Assembly: GCA_050953445.1 (NCBI GenBank)
Contig: JBMNMS010000002.1
Span: 1 to 64,000 of the forward strand
DNA length: 64,000 nt
Source of the DNA: JBMNMS01 sp050953445
GTDB lineage: Bacteria > Bacillota > Clostridia > Peptostreptococcales > Anaerovoracaceae
Direction: 5' to 3'
A program made the translations under genes and the position numbers. The notes under the pieces are model-generated. The model did not search any database. It was given only the letters and a program-made list of their open reading frames with translations, and was not told where the DNA came from. Positions 16,874 through 25,397 of the stretch are shown here, piece after piece (position 1 is the stretch's first letter; each line of letters begins with the position of its first letter).

Positions 16874-17482
16874 TATTTTTTTATGAACCTCAATCATGAC
16901 AAAAAGCAAGGACACTCCTAGGGCCATACCCGCCAATATGTCCGACGGATAGTGGACGCCTAGATAGATTCGTGATAGGGGAATGAGGAATATGAGGATG
17001 GACAGCGATGCGGTCGTTATAGTGAGGCATATTTTTTTTTCTTTTTTTCCATAATGCAGGCGTAAAAGATATATCATTATTCCAAAGAAGACGATGGAGG
17101 TCATGGTGTGGCCACTGGGGAATCCATAGCCTTGCTCAATAATTAAATGAGACATTAATTGGGGGCGGGGGCGTTTAATCAAAGTTTTAAGCATGTGATA
17201 GATAAGCGTAGAAAGTATTGCAGATATGCTGAGAAAATATCCATAATCCTTTTTCCATCTTGGATTTAGTAGTGCCACCAAACAAATTAATGCTATGGTC
17301 TGTTTGTTGCCGCAGTAGGTAATGAAGGTAAAAAATGCGGTCAGATGTTCGCTGCGAAGCTCCCGGGCCAGATCAAGTAAAGGAACGTCAAAAAACAGGG
17401 TAGTTCTATAATGGATACCTATGGACAAAATAGTAAAAATAGATAGTCCTAATACAGGTATAAGTATCTTGATTTTTTTCAT
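16862..17482 (-). CDS. PAP2-family membrane phosphatase
   Basis: 206 residues with about five to six membrane helices and the three phosphatase motifs KTLIKRPRPQ, PSGHT and SRIYLGVHYPSD. Members dephosphorylate phosphatidic acid, phosphatidylglycerol phosphate or undecaprenyl pyrophosphate at the membrane; which one cannot be decided here. The ribosome-binding site is weak (AAGG). It lies downstream of fba on the same strand, separated by a hairpin, and converges on the metal exporter. Confidence 0.88.
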   Translation of the reverse strand: MKKIKILIPVLGLSIFTILSIGIHYRTTLFFDVPLLDLARELRSEHLTAFFTFITYCGNKQTIALICLVALLNPRWKKDYGYFLSISAILSTLIYHMLKTLIKRPRPQLMSHLIIEQGYGFPSGHTMTSIVFFGIMIYLLRLHYGKKEKKICLTITTASLSILIFLIPLSRIYLGVHYPSDILAGMALGVSLLFVMIEVHKKILKG

Positions 17483-17517
17483 AAAACCTTAAATGCTCCC
17501 GCTTTGTCAATACATAT

Positions 17518-17541
17518 GCCCCGACAAAAGGTCGTCGGGGC
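17518..17541 (-). terminator. Hairpin after fba
   Basis: A perfect 8-bp GC-rich stem (GCCCCGAC with GTCGGGGC) with an 8-base loop, 12 bases after the fba stop. No T-run follows on the minus strand, so termination may be partial and allow read-through to the PAP2 gene. Confidence 0.5.
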
Positions 17542-17552
17542 ACAGGTATAGC

Positions 17553-18482
17553 CTACCTCATATTGCTGGCACCCAAAACATTCTTTATCTTATGTTGAAC
17601 CATTGATTTGATGGCTTGTCGAGCGGGGCCCAGATATTTTCTCGGATCGAAATCCTCTGGATGTTCAACGAAGTGGCGGCGGATTTCAGCGGTCATTGCA
17701 AGCCTTAGGTCTGTGTCTATATTAACCTTGCATACGCCGTATTTGGTTGCAGTGCGAATCATTTCTTCGGGAACGCCCTGGGCACCCGGGATGTTTCCCC
17801 CATACTGATTGCATCTTGCCACAAACTCCGGCAGCACCGTAGATGCGCCATGAAGAACTAAAGGTGTGGTGGGAAGAAGCTTGGCGATTTTTTGTAGTCT
17901 TTCAAAATCAAGGTAGGGTTCTCCTTTAAATTTATATGCTCCATGACTTGTGCCGATAGCAATTGCCAAAGAGTCTACACCGGTTCTTTCTACAAATTCC
18001 TGGGCCTCCTGTGGATCCGTGAAGGAAGCGGAGCGTTCATCGACATTTATATTGTCCTCAATGCCGGCAAGCCTGCCTAATTCTGCCTCCACTACCACCC
18101 CGTGGGCATGGGCATAGTCTACAACCTGCTTGGTCAATGCGATGTTTTCTTCAAAAGGATACTTTGAGCCGTCTATCATGACGGAGGTAAAACCATCGTC
18201 TACACATTTTTTGCAGATATCAAAATCTTCGCCGTGATCTAAATGCAGGCATATATCCAGCCCCGTATCTAAAATAGCGGCCTCCACCAATTTTAGAAGA
18301 TAGGCCGGCTTGGCATATTTCCTTGCTCCTGCCGATACCTGCAGGATCAGTGGTGCATTTTCCTCCTGGGCCGCATCTACGATACCCTGTATGATTTCCA
18401 TGTTATTGACGTTGAATGCGCCAATAGCATAATCACTTTTTAGTGCTTTATCAAACATTTCCTTCGATGTAACGAGTGCCAT
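17553..18482 (-). CDS. fba: Fructose-1,6-bisphosphate aldolase, class II
   Basis: 309 residues of the zinc-dependent class II aldolase family. Zinc-binding and substrate motifs are visible: LHLDHGEDFD, VVEAELGRLAG, SLAIAIGTSHG and LVLHGAST. It interconverts fructose 1,6-bisphosphate with dihydroxyacetone phosphate and glyceraldehyde 3-phosphate in glycolysis and gluconeogenesis. A strong AGGAGGTAAGAT site precedes the ATG. A perfect TATAAT lies about 45 bases upstream of the start on the minus strand. Confidence 0.95.
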   Translation of the reverse strand: MALVTSKEMFDKALKSDYAIGAFNVNNMEIIQGIVDAAQEENAPLILQVSAGARKYAKPAYLLKLVEAAILDTGLDICLHLDHGEDFDICKKCVDDGFTSVMIDGSKYPFEENIALTKQVVDYAHAHGVVVEAELGRLAGIEDNINVDERSASFTDPQEAQEFVERTGVDSLAIAIGTSHGAYKFKGEPYLDFERLQKIAKLLPTTPLVLHGASTVLPEFVARCNQYGGNIPGAQGVPEEMIRTATKYGVCKVNIDTDLRLAMTAEIRRHFVEHPEDFDPRKYLGPARQAIKSMVQHKIKNVLGASNMR

Positions 18483-18526
18483 AATCTTACCTCCTACTAC
18501 ACTTTAAGAATTGACTCTACATTAAA

Positions 18527-18532
18527 ATTATA
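18527..18532 (-). promoter_or_regulatory. Likely -10 element of fba
   Basis: Perfect TATAAT on the minus strand, about 45 bases before the fba start. I see no good -35 at the usual spacing, so the promoter call is tentative. Confidence 0.4.
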
Positions 18533-18588
18533 CACCTGTTTTGAGGGAAATGCATCCATTTTATCCAGATTTACTACCCATTCCTTGA

Positions 18589-18987
18589 TTAGGGGGTTTT
18601 GTCGCTGTTAAGAATTGTGGAAAGAAGCGGGGCAAAGGTTGATATTATCTGTTCCATATCCTTGAACTTTCCAACACTTGAAAGGCCTTGGATAAGATTG
18701 TTTATCTGTTCGTTTGTCTTACCCTCTCCCAGAAAGTCTTTAAGTGCATCCATGGACTGACAGACATTTTCGATCTGTGAAAAATGTGTGGGTTTACCCA
18801 TGGGAGGTATTCTTTTCCCCTGGTTCAAACGATTGATTTTTTCTAAGGCCCTTGTCATATTAACAAGTCTGTCCAGATATAATTCCATTTTAAAGGTGTC
18901 GATGTAGCTGGGTAAGCATTGAAAGCTACGCCTATTTCCGGGATTTAAGAGAAATAGGATGAAAACCAATAAAAGAATGGGATTCAT
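18589..18987 (-). CDS. Hypothetical protein with N-terminal membrane segment
   Basis: 132 residues. An N-terminal hydrophobic stretch (PILLLVFILFLL) suggests membrane attachment, followed by a predominantly helical, charged region. I do not recognise the family. It diverges from a second small unknown gene at 19101, which is also helical; similar small helical pairs sometimes accompany spore or envelope functions in Clostridia, but nothing in the sequence proves that here. It starts at the ATG at 18987 with a TGAGGTTACATA-type site. Confidence 0.6.
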   Translation of the reverse strand: MNPILLLVFILFLLNPGNRRSFQCLPSYIDTFKMELYLDRLVNMTRALEKINRLNQGKRIPPMGKPTHFSQIENVCQSMDALKDFLGEGKTNEQINNLIQGLSSVGKFKDMEQIISTFAPLLSTILNSDKTP

Positions 18988-19100
18988 TATGTAACCTCAC
19001 TTTCATACAAGCAACCCTTATTGTAAAGGGGCATAAAATTAACTAATGGGAATGTTAATATGCCTTAGGACATAATATGAGGAGAAAGGAGGATAAGTGC

Positions 19101-19385
19101 ATGGACATAGATCAAAAATTATTGATGGAACTGGCAGAGAGGGCCGGAATAAAAGGGGGAGCAAAGGATGGGGGTTCAAGGACTGAGGATGTAATAGACA
19201 GGTTAAAGGGTAGCAGTGAGGATCAATTGTTAAATGAAATCATGGCATTAAAGGGAGAAATAAAAAAGAATCCGGTCCAGTATGAGAGGCAATTAAATGC
19301 CATCAGGGCACTGGCCGGAATGATGAGCGGCGAACAGCGCCGCAGACTGGATAAGGTTATTGCTTTAATGGAAAGTGATGATTAG
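19101..19385 (+). CDS. Small helical hypothetical protein
   Basis: 94 residues, charged and mostly helical, with no membrane segment or Cys. The ATG at 19101 follows a strong AAAGGAGG site. It contains heptad-like leucine spacing (LLNEIMALKGEIKK) and an MMSGEQRRRLDKVIALM segment. Family not recognised. It diverges from the small membrane-anchored gene at 18589-18987 and converges on the gene at 19399, with 13 bases between stops. Confidence 0.6.
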   Translation: MDIDQKLLMELAERAGIKGGAKDGGSRTEDVIDRLKGSSEDQLLNEIMALKGEIKKNPVQYERQLNAIRALAGMMSGEQRRRLDKVIALMESDD

Positions 19386-19398
19386 AATCAGAGCCATA

Positions 19399-19902
19399 TC
19401 ATTTGGCAACCAACACTACCGCCTGCTTCAAGGTGGTATCAGATGGAAAATTGAAACTTCCAGCTTTTATTTTTGTTTCCACCCCAGCCTCAACGACGGC
19501 ATCTAGAAACTCATCCACATCATAGGCTAATCCGGCATCGACAAAAATTTGGCCAATTTGATTCATGTTGGCACCGATAGGGATTTCCAGTAATATGCCT
19601 TTGGGAGCTTGCCCGGTGTCCGCAATTTCCTCGTTGGATGGGTTTTTAGATTTGCTGCTATCTTCATCATTAAAATCCTCATCTCTCATCTGGATTGAAG
19701 GATCATCCTCATCCTCATCCTCGCCATCGTCATAGTACTGTTCAGCGTTATGTGCATTGGCATCCGCCTCCGCTGCCAGCACAGCCGGATAATCCATTAT
19801 TACTACAATGCGACTATATATGATTAAAGCAGCTATTGAAATAATAATAAAGGCAATCAATATATCATTCTTATCATAAATAATGTCTTTTATTTTCCCC
19901 AT
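19399..19902 (-). CDS. Membrane-anchored protein with MltG-type LysM-like domain
   Basis: 167 residues. One membrane helix at about 14-36 is followed by an acidic low-complexity linker (DDGEDEDEDDPS) and a C-terminal domain of about 60 residues (IPIGANMNQIGQIFVDAGL, DEFLDAVVEAG) resembling the LysM-like module found at the N-terminus of endolytic murein transglycosylase MltG. The catalytic YceG domain is absent. It may bind peptidoglycan or regulate cell-wall enzymes; this is inference. The ATG at 19902 has AAGAAGG nine bases upstream; an upstream GTG at 19923 lacks a site. Confidence 0.6.
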   Translation of the reverse strand: MGKIKDIIYDKNDILIAFIIISIAALIIYSRIVVIMDYPAVLAAEADANAHNAEQYYDDGEDEDEDDPSIQMRDEDFNDEDSSKSKNPSNEEIADTGQAPKGILLEIPIGANMNQIGQIFVDAGLAYDVDEFLDAVVEAGVETKIKAGSFNFPSDTTLKQAVVLVAK

Positions 19903-19982
19903 TATGAAGTACCTTCTTTCCACATACTACTTTAACATAGATTATAAAGGACTTCAATTTCAATTTTGCCATTTATGCTATC

Positions 19983-20010
19983 TTGCATACAGAATTCAAT
20001 GATGTATAAT
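19983..20010 (+). promoter_or_regulatory. SigA-type promoter of the pseudouridine synthase gene
   Basis: TTGCAT, 16-base spacer, perfect TATAAT at 20005-20010. The expected transcription start is at about 20017, the A of the ATG itself, so the mRNA may be leaderless. Confidence 0.55.
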
Positions 20011-20016
20011 ATAGAG

Positions 20017-21003
20017 ATGGTGAAAATAATCATTACAGAGAATGAATCAAATCAACGCTTAGATAAATTTCTAAAAAAGTATTTCAAAAATGCAACGTTA
20101 AACCATATATACAAGCTGTTACGAAAGGATGTAAAGGTAAACGGTAAAAGGGTTTCGCCGGACACTCGCATACTGGCGGGGGATGAGATTATTGTATATG
20201 TAGATGAGAAAGAGGCCATGGGGTTGGTCAAGCCCAGGTATAGGGAAAGATCATCGAAAGGAATGAAACGACCTTTTGCCATAGCTTATGAGGATGATCA
20301 TGTCCTCATCGCAGAGAAACCCCCGGGTCTTTTGATTCATGGAACCCAAAGTGAAAAGAAAAGCACCCTAACCAATTGGGTGATCGATTACCTGATCTCC
20401 CATGGCGAATATTCGCCTCGATTATCAAAGACTTTCGTACCGGCATCGGTGAATCGCCTGGATCGTAATACCAGCGGGCTGGTTATTTTCGGTAAGAATT
20501 ATGGCTCATTGAAATCCTTAAATCGCATGATGAGTGAAGGCGGTCATATATTCAAATACTATTTGGCCATAGTAAAGGGTGAGGTGGAAAGGGAATTATG
20601 TCTAAAGGGCACCATGGAAAAGAATGAAACACTAAACAGAGTTAAAGTTCATGGTTTGGAAGATGATAAAGATGGAAAAATGATGGAAACCCTTGTGCGG
20701 CCAATTGAGGTGAGAAATGGTTACAGTTTTATAGAAGCTGAGCTGATAACCGGCAGGACTCATCAGATCAGGGCACAGCTGGCAGCGGCAGGTTATCCCA
20801 TAATAGGGGATGGTAAATATGGTAGCATTGAAGTAAATAAGGAGATGCGAAGGCGTTTTGACCTTTCATCGCAGTATTTACATGCCTATAAACTAAGTTT
20901 TGAAAACTGCATTGAGCCTCTCAAATACATGTCAGGGTTACAGATAGTAAGTCACCTGCCGCCATTTATGATGACAGTAAAAGAAACATTGTTTTCAAGA
21001 TAG
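20017..21003 (+). CDS. RluA-family pseudouridine synthase
   Basis: 328 residues. The N-terminal S4 RNA-binding domain (about 10-60, ITENESNQRLDKFLKKYF) precedes the RluA catalytic domain with VNRLDRNTSGLVIFGK, whose Asp attacks the uridine, and the ELITGRTHQIRAQ motif. It isomerises specific uridines in rRNA or tRNA to pseudouridine; it is closest in form to RluC/RluD enzymes. The ATG at 20017 lies seven bases after a perfect -10 element and has no ribosome-binding site, so translation may be leaderless. A second member, rluD, is at 30354. Confidence 0.88.
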   Translation: MVKIIITENESNQRLDKFLKKYFKNATLNHIYKLLRKDVKVNGKRVSPDTRILAGDEIIVYVDEKEAMGLVKPRYRERSSKGMKRPFAIAYEDDHVLIAEKPPGLLIHGTQSEKKSTLTNWVIDYLISHGEYSPRLSKTFVPASVNRLDRNTSGLVIFGKNYGSLKSLNRMMSEGGHIFKYYLAIVKGEVERELCLKGTMEKNETLNRVKVHGLEDDKDGKMMETLVRPIEVRNGYSFIEAELITGRTHQIRAQLAAAGYPIIGDGKYGSIEVNKEMRRRFDLSSQYLHAYKLSFENCIEPLKYMSGLQIVSHLPPFMMTVKETLFSR

Positions 21004-21039
21004 AGAATATATATATGGACGAAGGGGACTGAAACAAAA

Positions 21040-21549
21040 ATGAAGGGTTGGATTAAAGAAATAGCTATTGCAATAGTATTGGGGTTTGTGATATTGCAGT
21101 TTGTTAAGCCGACTATAGTGAAAGAACATTCCATGGAGCCTACCTTACACGAAAATGACTATATCTTTCTTAGCAAGCAAGCCTATAGATTCGGGGCACC
21201 GGGATATGGAGACATAATAGTATTTCATACGGATTTAGTGCAGCAAAATGGTAAGGAAAAGCTATTGATTAAGAGGATAGTGGGGAAGGAAGGAGATAGG
21301 ATCTCTATTTCCGACGGTGTGGTTTATCGTAACGATAAGCCTTTGGAAGAGGATTACACCCTTGAAGGCTACACGTACCAGCCCATGGAAGAGGTGACAG
21401 TGCCCAAGGGGGCTTTGTTTGTCATGGGGGACAATAGGCAAAACAGCATAGACAGCAGGGATGAAAGCGTGGGTTTTCTGGAAATCGATAAAATAGTAGG
21501 ACAGGCGGTTTTCAGACTATACCCGTTTAAGGATATAGGGCGTTTGTAA
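21040..21549 (+). CDS. lepB: Signal peptidase I
   Basis: 169 residues. One N-terminal membrane helix leads into the extracellular catalytic domain. The catalytic serine is Ser31 (EHSMEPTL) and the general base Lys78 (LLIKRIVG); the box E motif MGDNRQNSIDSR is present. It removes signal peptides from exported proteins such as the SLH proteins in this window. It is 36 bases after the pseudouridine synthase and 13 bases before smpB. Confidence 0.95.
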   Translation: MKGWIKEIAIAIVLGFVILQFVKPTIVKEHSMEPTLHENDYIFLSKQAYRFGAPGYGDIIVFHTDLVQQNGKEKLLIKRIVGKEGDRISISDGVVYRNDKPLEEDYTLEGYTYQPMEEVTVPKGALFVMGDNRQNSIDSRDESVGFLEIDKIVGQAVFRLYPFKDIGRL

Positions 21550-21562
21550 TAGGGGAAATAAA

Positions 21563-22024
21563 GTGAAAAAGAGAAAAATTATTGTAACCAATAAAAAGGC
21601 CCGTCATGACTTTTTTATAGATGAGGTTTACGAAGCCGGAATCGTGCTCACCGGTACCGAGATAAAATCCATTCGTCAGGGGAATGTGAGCCTAAAGGAA
21701 TGTTACGCCAGAATTGAAAATGGAGAAGTTATGCTATACCATATGAACATCAGTCCCTACGAGCAAGGGAACCGATTCAATGTCAATCCTTTGCGGCCAA
21801 GGAAGCTTTTGCTCCATAAAAGCGAAATCCGCAAGCTGATCGGCTATGTTACTTTAAAGGGGATGACTCTTGTACCGTTAAGCCTGTACATTGACGAAAA
21901 GGGCAGAGCTAAAATAGAATTAGCGGTAGCCCGGGGAAAGAAGTTGTATGATAAGCGAGAGGATATAGCGAAGCGAGACAGTGATCGCCGCATCAGACAG
22001 GAGCTTAAAGAGCGCAATCGATAG
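21563..22024 (+). CDS. smpB: SsrA-binding protein SmpB
   Basis: 153 residues, standard length. Contains the conserved N-terminal KKARHDFFIDEVYEAGI and TEIKSIRQGNVSLKECYA, plus the basic C-terminal tail (DKREDIAKRDSDRR). SmpB carries tmRNA to stalled ribosomes in trans-translation. No tmRNA gene is visible directly downstream, although the two often neighbour each other in Firmicutes. Confidence 0.96.
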   Translation: MKKRKIIVTNKKARHDFFIDEVYEAGIVLTGTEIKSIRQGNVSLKECYARIENGEVMLYHMNISPYEQGNRFNVNPLRPRKLLLHKSEIRKLIGYVTLKGMTLVPLSLYIDEKGRAKIELAVARGKKLYDKREDIAKRDSDRRIRQELKERNR

Positions 22025-22053
22025 AAAAAAAGCAGGGCATTTTATAGCCCTGC
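22025..22053 (-). terminator. Terminator of the SDR gene
   Basis: A 7-bp stem (GCAGGGC with GCCCTGC) with an 8-base loop, followed on the minus strand by a run of seven T. The same stem lies just after smpB but lacks a T-run on the plus strand. Confidence 0.75.
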
Positions 22054-22071
22054 CCCTTATGGAGGAAGGTA

Positions 22072-22836
22072 TTAGAAGGCCGTCCAGCCACTATCAGCCG
22101 TGATGGTTTGGCCATTTACAAAGCTGGAATCTTCGGAAGCTAAAAACAGTGCAACTGTCGCTATCTCCATACCGCTACCGCTCCTTGGATTCCCTGCCGT
22201 ATTAGGCATTATGATGTCCATAGCCTCTGCATTGACATTTTGCATGTATTCTCCTATGCCTATTTCCGTTTCAACGCCGCCGGGACAAATGGCATTACAC
22301 CTTATGTTCTTTTTAGCATACATATATCCTGTGTTTTTGGTCAACCCCACTACCGCATGTTTTGATGCAGTATATACTGCCCCCGCTCTTGCACCGAACA
22401 GACCACCGATGGAAGCTATGTTTATTATATTTCCACTACCCTGTTTCAAAAATATCTCAACAGCTTTTCTCATGCTATAAAACAAAGAGAACACATTAAG
22501 ATTAAAGATTTTTTCCAGCATTTCATCCTTCACATCCCCAACAGGACTGAAATCGTCCATTAACCCAGCATTATTTACCAGAATGTCAAGCCTGCCCGAG
22601 TCATTAAAGGCATGTTCTATCATTTTTTCTGCAGCACCCTTTTGAGTCAAATCCGATCCGTAGGGTATTATTTTTCCCTCAAAACCTTTTGAACTTTCTG
22701 CCAGTTCCTCAAGCCTTTCTATTCTTCTGGCCACCGCATAAACAGTCGCCCCTTCCTTTGCAAACAGATAAGCAATATCCCGTCCCATGCCACCGCTGGC
22801 ACCGGTTACTATGGCAACCTTTTCTTTTAATTTCAT
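22072..22836 (-). CDS. Short-chain dehydrogenase/reductase (SDR) family protein
   Basis: 254 residues of the classical SDR family: nucleotide-binding TGASGGMGRD, NNAG, and the catalytic YTASK with an upstream Ser (NIASIGG). C-terminal pattern VNGQTITADSGWTAF is typical of FabG-like members. It oxidises or reduces an alcohol/ketone with NAD(P)H; substrate unknown. The ATG at 22836 has AGGAGGTC upstream. It stands alone between smpB and the ylxM operon. Confidence 0.9.
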   Translation of the reverse strand: MKLKEKVAIVTGASGGMGRDIAYLFAKEGATVYAVARRIERLEELAESSKGFEGKIIPYGSDLTQKGAAEKMIEHAFNDSGRLDILVNNAGLMDDFSPVGDVKDEMLEKIFNLNVFSLFYSMRKAVEIFLKQGSGNIINIASIGGLFGARAGAVYTASKHAVVGLTKNTGYMYAKKNIRCNAICPGGVETEIGIGEYMQNVNAEAMDIIMPNTAGNPRSGSGMEIATVALFLASEDSSFVNGQTITADSGWTAF

Positions 22837-22993
22837 TTTTACCGACCTCCTATATGAATAATATTTAAATATATCTGATTTATGATATTTTATTATATCA
22901 TAGGCGGGAATGAGAGGAAATATAAATTTTTGAATCTTGTGAATTTTGAGAATAGTGATTGCGGATGAGTTGGGTTGTTGTAAAGAAAAAGGC

Positions 22994-23022
22994 TTGACAG
23001 CTATCCCGGGGTGTGTTAAAGT
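22994..23022 (+). promoter_or_regulatory. SigA-type promoter of the ylxM-ffh operon
   Basis: Perfect TTGACA at 22994 and TAAAGT at 23017-23022 with a 17-base spacer. Transcription would start near 23029, ten bases before the ylxM ATG. Confidence 0.6.
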
Positions 23023-23038
23023 GTCCAAGGTGAAGAAT

Positions 23039-23410
23039 ATGGCGGAAAAGATAAATGACATAGAAAAAATGACAGAGATGGGAATTCTCTACGACTTTTA
23101 TGGAATGTTGCTCCCTGGAAAGCAGAGGAATATTTTTGCCTTGTATTATGAGGATGATTACAGTTTATCGGAAATCGGCGAGGAACTTGGGATAACCAGA
23201 CAGGGAGTACATGATTTTTTGAAACGGGGCGAGAATAGGCTCAATGAATATGAGAGTAAATTAGGTCTTGTCAAGCGTTTTGGACAAATGGAGCAAGCAA
23301 AAGAAAAAGCCATGAAAGCTATCGATTTGCTTGCTGAAGAATTTAAGGAAAACAATGCTTTGACGCAAGGTTTGAAGGACATAAAGAAGATGATAGAAAC
23401 CTTGGATTAA
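23039..23410 (+). CDS. ylxM: YlxM-type sigma-70-like DNA-binding protein (UPF0122)
   Basis: 123 residues with a sigma-70 region 4-like helix-turn-helix (LSEIGEELGITRQGVHDFLKR). Family members sit next to ffh in Firmicutes and are linked to the SRP pathway. The ATG at 23039 follows AAGGTG and lies just after the predicted transcription start. ftsY, which often precedes ylxM, is not in this window upstream. Confidence 0.88.
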   Translation: MAEKINDIEKMTEMGILYDFYGMLLPGKQRNIFALYYEDDYSLSEIGEELGITRQGVHDFLKRGENRLNEYESKLGLVKRFGQMEQAKEKAMKAIDLLAEEFKENNALTQGLKDIKKMIETLD

Positions 23411-23434
23411 ACGGAATGTATTTAGGAGTGGAAA

Positions 23435-24769
23435 ATGGCATTTGAAGGTCTTTCGGAAAAACTACAGGGCGTATTTAAAAAATTAAAGGGCAAGGGTGTT
23501 TTGACTGAGGCTGATATTAATGAGGCTATGCGTGAGGTTAAACTTGCTTTATTGGAGGCGGATGTCAATTTTAAGGTGGTTAAGGATTTTGTTGCCGCCG
23601 TTAAAGAGAAATCGTTGGGGCAGGATGTGTTGGAAAGCTTGACACCAGCTCAACAGGTTATCAAGATAGTCAATGAAGAAATGGTTACGCTGATGGGTGG
23701 GACCAACAGCAAGCTAACCTATTCCCCGAAAGGCTTTACCGTTATTTTAATGGCCGGACTTCAAGGTACAGGTAAAACCACAACCTGCGGAAAACTTGCA
23801 GTGTATCTGAGAAAGAATGGGAAAAAACCTATGCTGGCTGCTTGTGATGTGTACAGGCCGGCGGCTATAGATCAATTGGAAATCGTTGGGAAATCCATAG
23901 ATGTACCTGTATTTACGATGAGGGATTGTAAAGAGCCTGATGTGATTGCGGAAAAGGCATGCCAGGAGGCACAGTACAAGGGATATGATGTGTTGATTCT
24001 TGACACTTCCGGAAGGCTGCATATAGATGAGGATTTGATGGATGAGTTAGTGCGGATCAAGGAAAAAACAAAACCTCATGAAATACTGCTTGTGGTGGAT
24101 GCGCTGACAGGACAGGATGCTGTCAATGCAGCGGAGGGATTTGATAAGCGACTGGGTATTGATGGTATTATTATGACCAAGCTGGATGGTGATACTCGGG
24201 GTGGCGCCGCACTTTCAGCGAAGGCGGTTACAGGAAAACCTATTAAATTCATCGGAGTGGGCGAAAAGATGGATGCCTTGGAGGCTTTTCATCCGGAAAG
24301 GATGGCTTCTCGTATTCTTGGAATGGGAGATATGCTCAGCTTAATAGAAAAGGCTCAAGAAGCCTATGACGATGAGCAGGCCGCAGAGTTAGAAAAGAAA
24401 ATACGTAAGAACCAGTTTACATTGGAGGACTTTCTTGATCAGATCAGCCAGATGAAGAAAATGGGCGGATTAGCTAAGATTTTGGAAATGATGCCGGGGA
24501 TAAATGGGAAGGCTATGGCCAATGTTGATATGGATCAGGGAGAGCGTGAAATGCGCCATATGGAGGCCATAATCCAATCCATGACTTTGCAGGAGAGAAG
24601 GGATCCGTCAATCCTGAATGCCAGTCGCCGCAGAAGGATTTCTGCCGGATGTGGGTTGCCGGTTTCCAAGATTAACAACTTAGTGAAGAAATATGAAGAA
24701 ACCCGGAAGATGATGCGGCAATTTGCGACGGGTTCGAAACATAAGAAAAGGATGTTCAGAGGTTTTTAA
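23435..24769 (+). CDS. ffh: Signal recognition particle protein Ffh
   Basis: 444 residues. N domain (1 to about 85), GTPase G domain with GLQGTGKTTTCGKL, DTSGRL, TKLDGDTRGGAALS, and the methionine-rich M domain that binds signal peptides and SRP RNA (MKKMGGLAKILEMMPG, SAGCGLPVSKIN). It targets nascent membrane and secreted proteins to the Sec translocon. Gene order ylxM-ffh-rpsP is conserved in Firmicutes. Confidence 0.96.
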   Translation: MAFEGLSEKLQGVFKKLKGKGVLTEADINEAMREVKLALLEADVNFKVVKDFVAAVKEKSLGQDVLESLTPAQQVIKIVNEEMVTLMGGTNSKLTYSPKGFTVILMAGLQGTGKTTTCGKLAVYLRKNGKKPMLAACDVYRPAAIDQLEIVGKSIDVPVFTMRDCKEPDVIAEKACQEAQYKGYDVLILDTSGRLHIDEDLMDELVRIKEKTKPHEILLVVDALTGQDAVNAAEGFDKRLGIDGIIMTKLDGDTRGGAALSAKAVTGKPIKFIGVGEKMDALEAFHPERMASRILGMGDMLSLIEKAQEAYDDEQAAELEKKIRKNQFTLEDFLDQISQMKKMGGLAKILEMMPGINGKAMANVDMDQGEREMRHMEAIIQSMTLQERRDPSILNASRRRRISAGCGLPVSKINNLVKKYEETRKMMRQFATGSKHKKRMFRGF

Positions 24770-24815
24770 AGCTTTAAACATATATTGAAAATATTAAATT
24801 GAGGAGGTCGATTAA

Positions 24816-25061
24816 ATGTCAGTGAAGATTAGATTGAAAAGAATGGGTGCAAAGAAAAAACCTTTCTACAGGGTAATCGTAGCAGATTCCCGTTCGCCAA
24901 GAGATGGTAAGTTTATCGAGGAGTTGGGTTACTACAATCCATTAACCGATCCTGTAGATGTAAAGATCGATGAGGAAAAAGCAAAGAAATGGCTTTCAAA
25001 TGGAGCACAGCCTACTGAAACGGTCAAAAGCCTTTTCAAAAAATCAGGAATTATGGCATGA
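24816..25061 (+). CDS. rpsP: 30S ribosomal protein S16
   Basis: 81 residues, standard length, with the conserved VKIRLKRMGAKKKPFYRVIV start and DSRSPRDGKFIEELGYYNP. A strong GAGGAGG site precedes the ATG. Structural protein of the small subunit, in the usual ffh-rpsP-khpA order. Confidence 0.96.
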   Translation: MSVKIRLKRMGAKKKPFYRVIVADSRSPRDGKFIEELGYYNPLTDPVDVKIDEEKAKKWLSNGAQPTETVKSLFKKSGIMA

Positions 25062-25083
25062 ATGAATAAAAGAGGTGAAACCT

Positions 25084-25314
25084 ATGGTAGAGTTGGTTGA
25101 AGCCATTGCTAAATCGTTGGTTGATGATCCGGGGGCTGTTCATGTAAGGGAAACGGTACGGGATCAGGAAATCATAATCGAATTGAGAGTTGCCCCGGAT
25201 GACATGGGTAAGGTCATCGGCAAGCAGGGGCGAATCGCAAAGGCCATTCGTACGGTAGTTAAGGCCGCGGCAATCAAGGCAAATAAAAAAGTGGTGGTAG
25301 AGATCATTCAATAG
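25084..25314 (+). CDS. khpA: KH-domain RNA-binding protein KhpA
   Basis: 76 residues with one KH domain (VIGKQGRIAKAIRTVVKAA). KhpA binds RNA, often as a dimer with KhpB, and affects cell length and division in Firmicutes. The ATG at 25084 follows GAGGTGAAA; an in-frame GTG at 25075 is part of that site and is not used. Confidence 0.93.
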   Translation: MVELVEAIAKSLVDDPGAVHVRETVRDQEIIIELRVAPDDMGKVIGKQGRIAKAIRTVVKAAAIKANKKVVVEIIQ

Positions 25315-25342
25315 ATCTTTGCTTCATGAAAACCGGAGATGC

Positions 25343-25369
25343 GGCACATATGCTAAAGGTGTATGTGCC
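25343..25369 (+). other. Intercistronic hairpin between khpA and rimM
   Basis: Perfect 8-bp stem (GGCACATA with TATGTGCC), 11-base loop, in an 83-base gap. It is followed by TTGTTAAT, not a T-run, so it is probably a partial terminator or processing site. Confidence 0.4.
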
Positions 25370-25397
25370 TTGTTAATATGAAGAAAGCCTGGATAAA

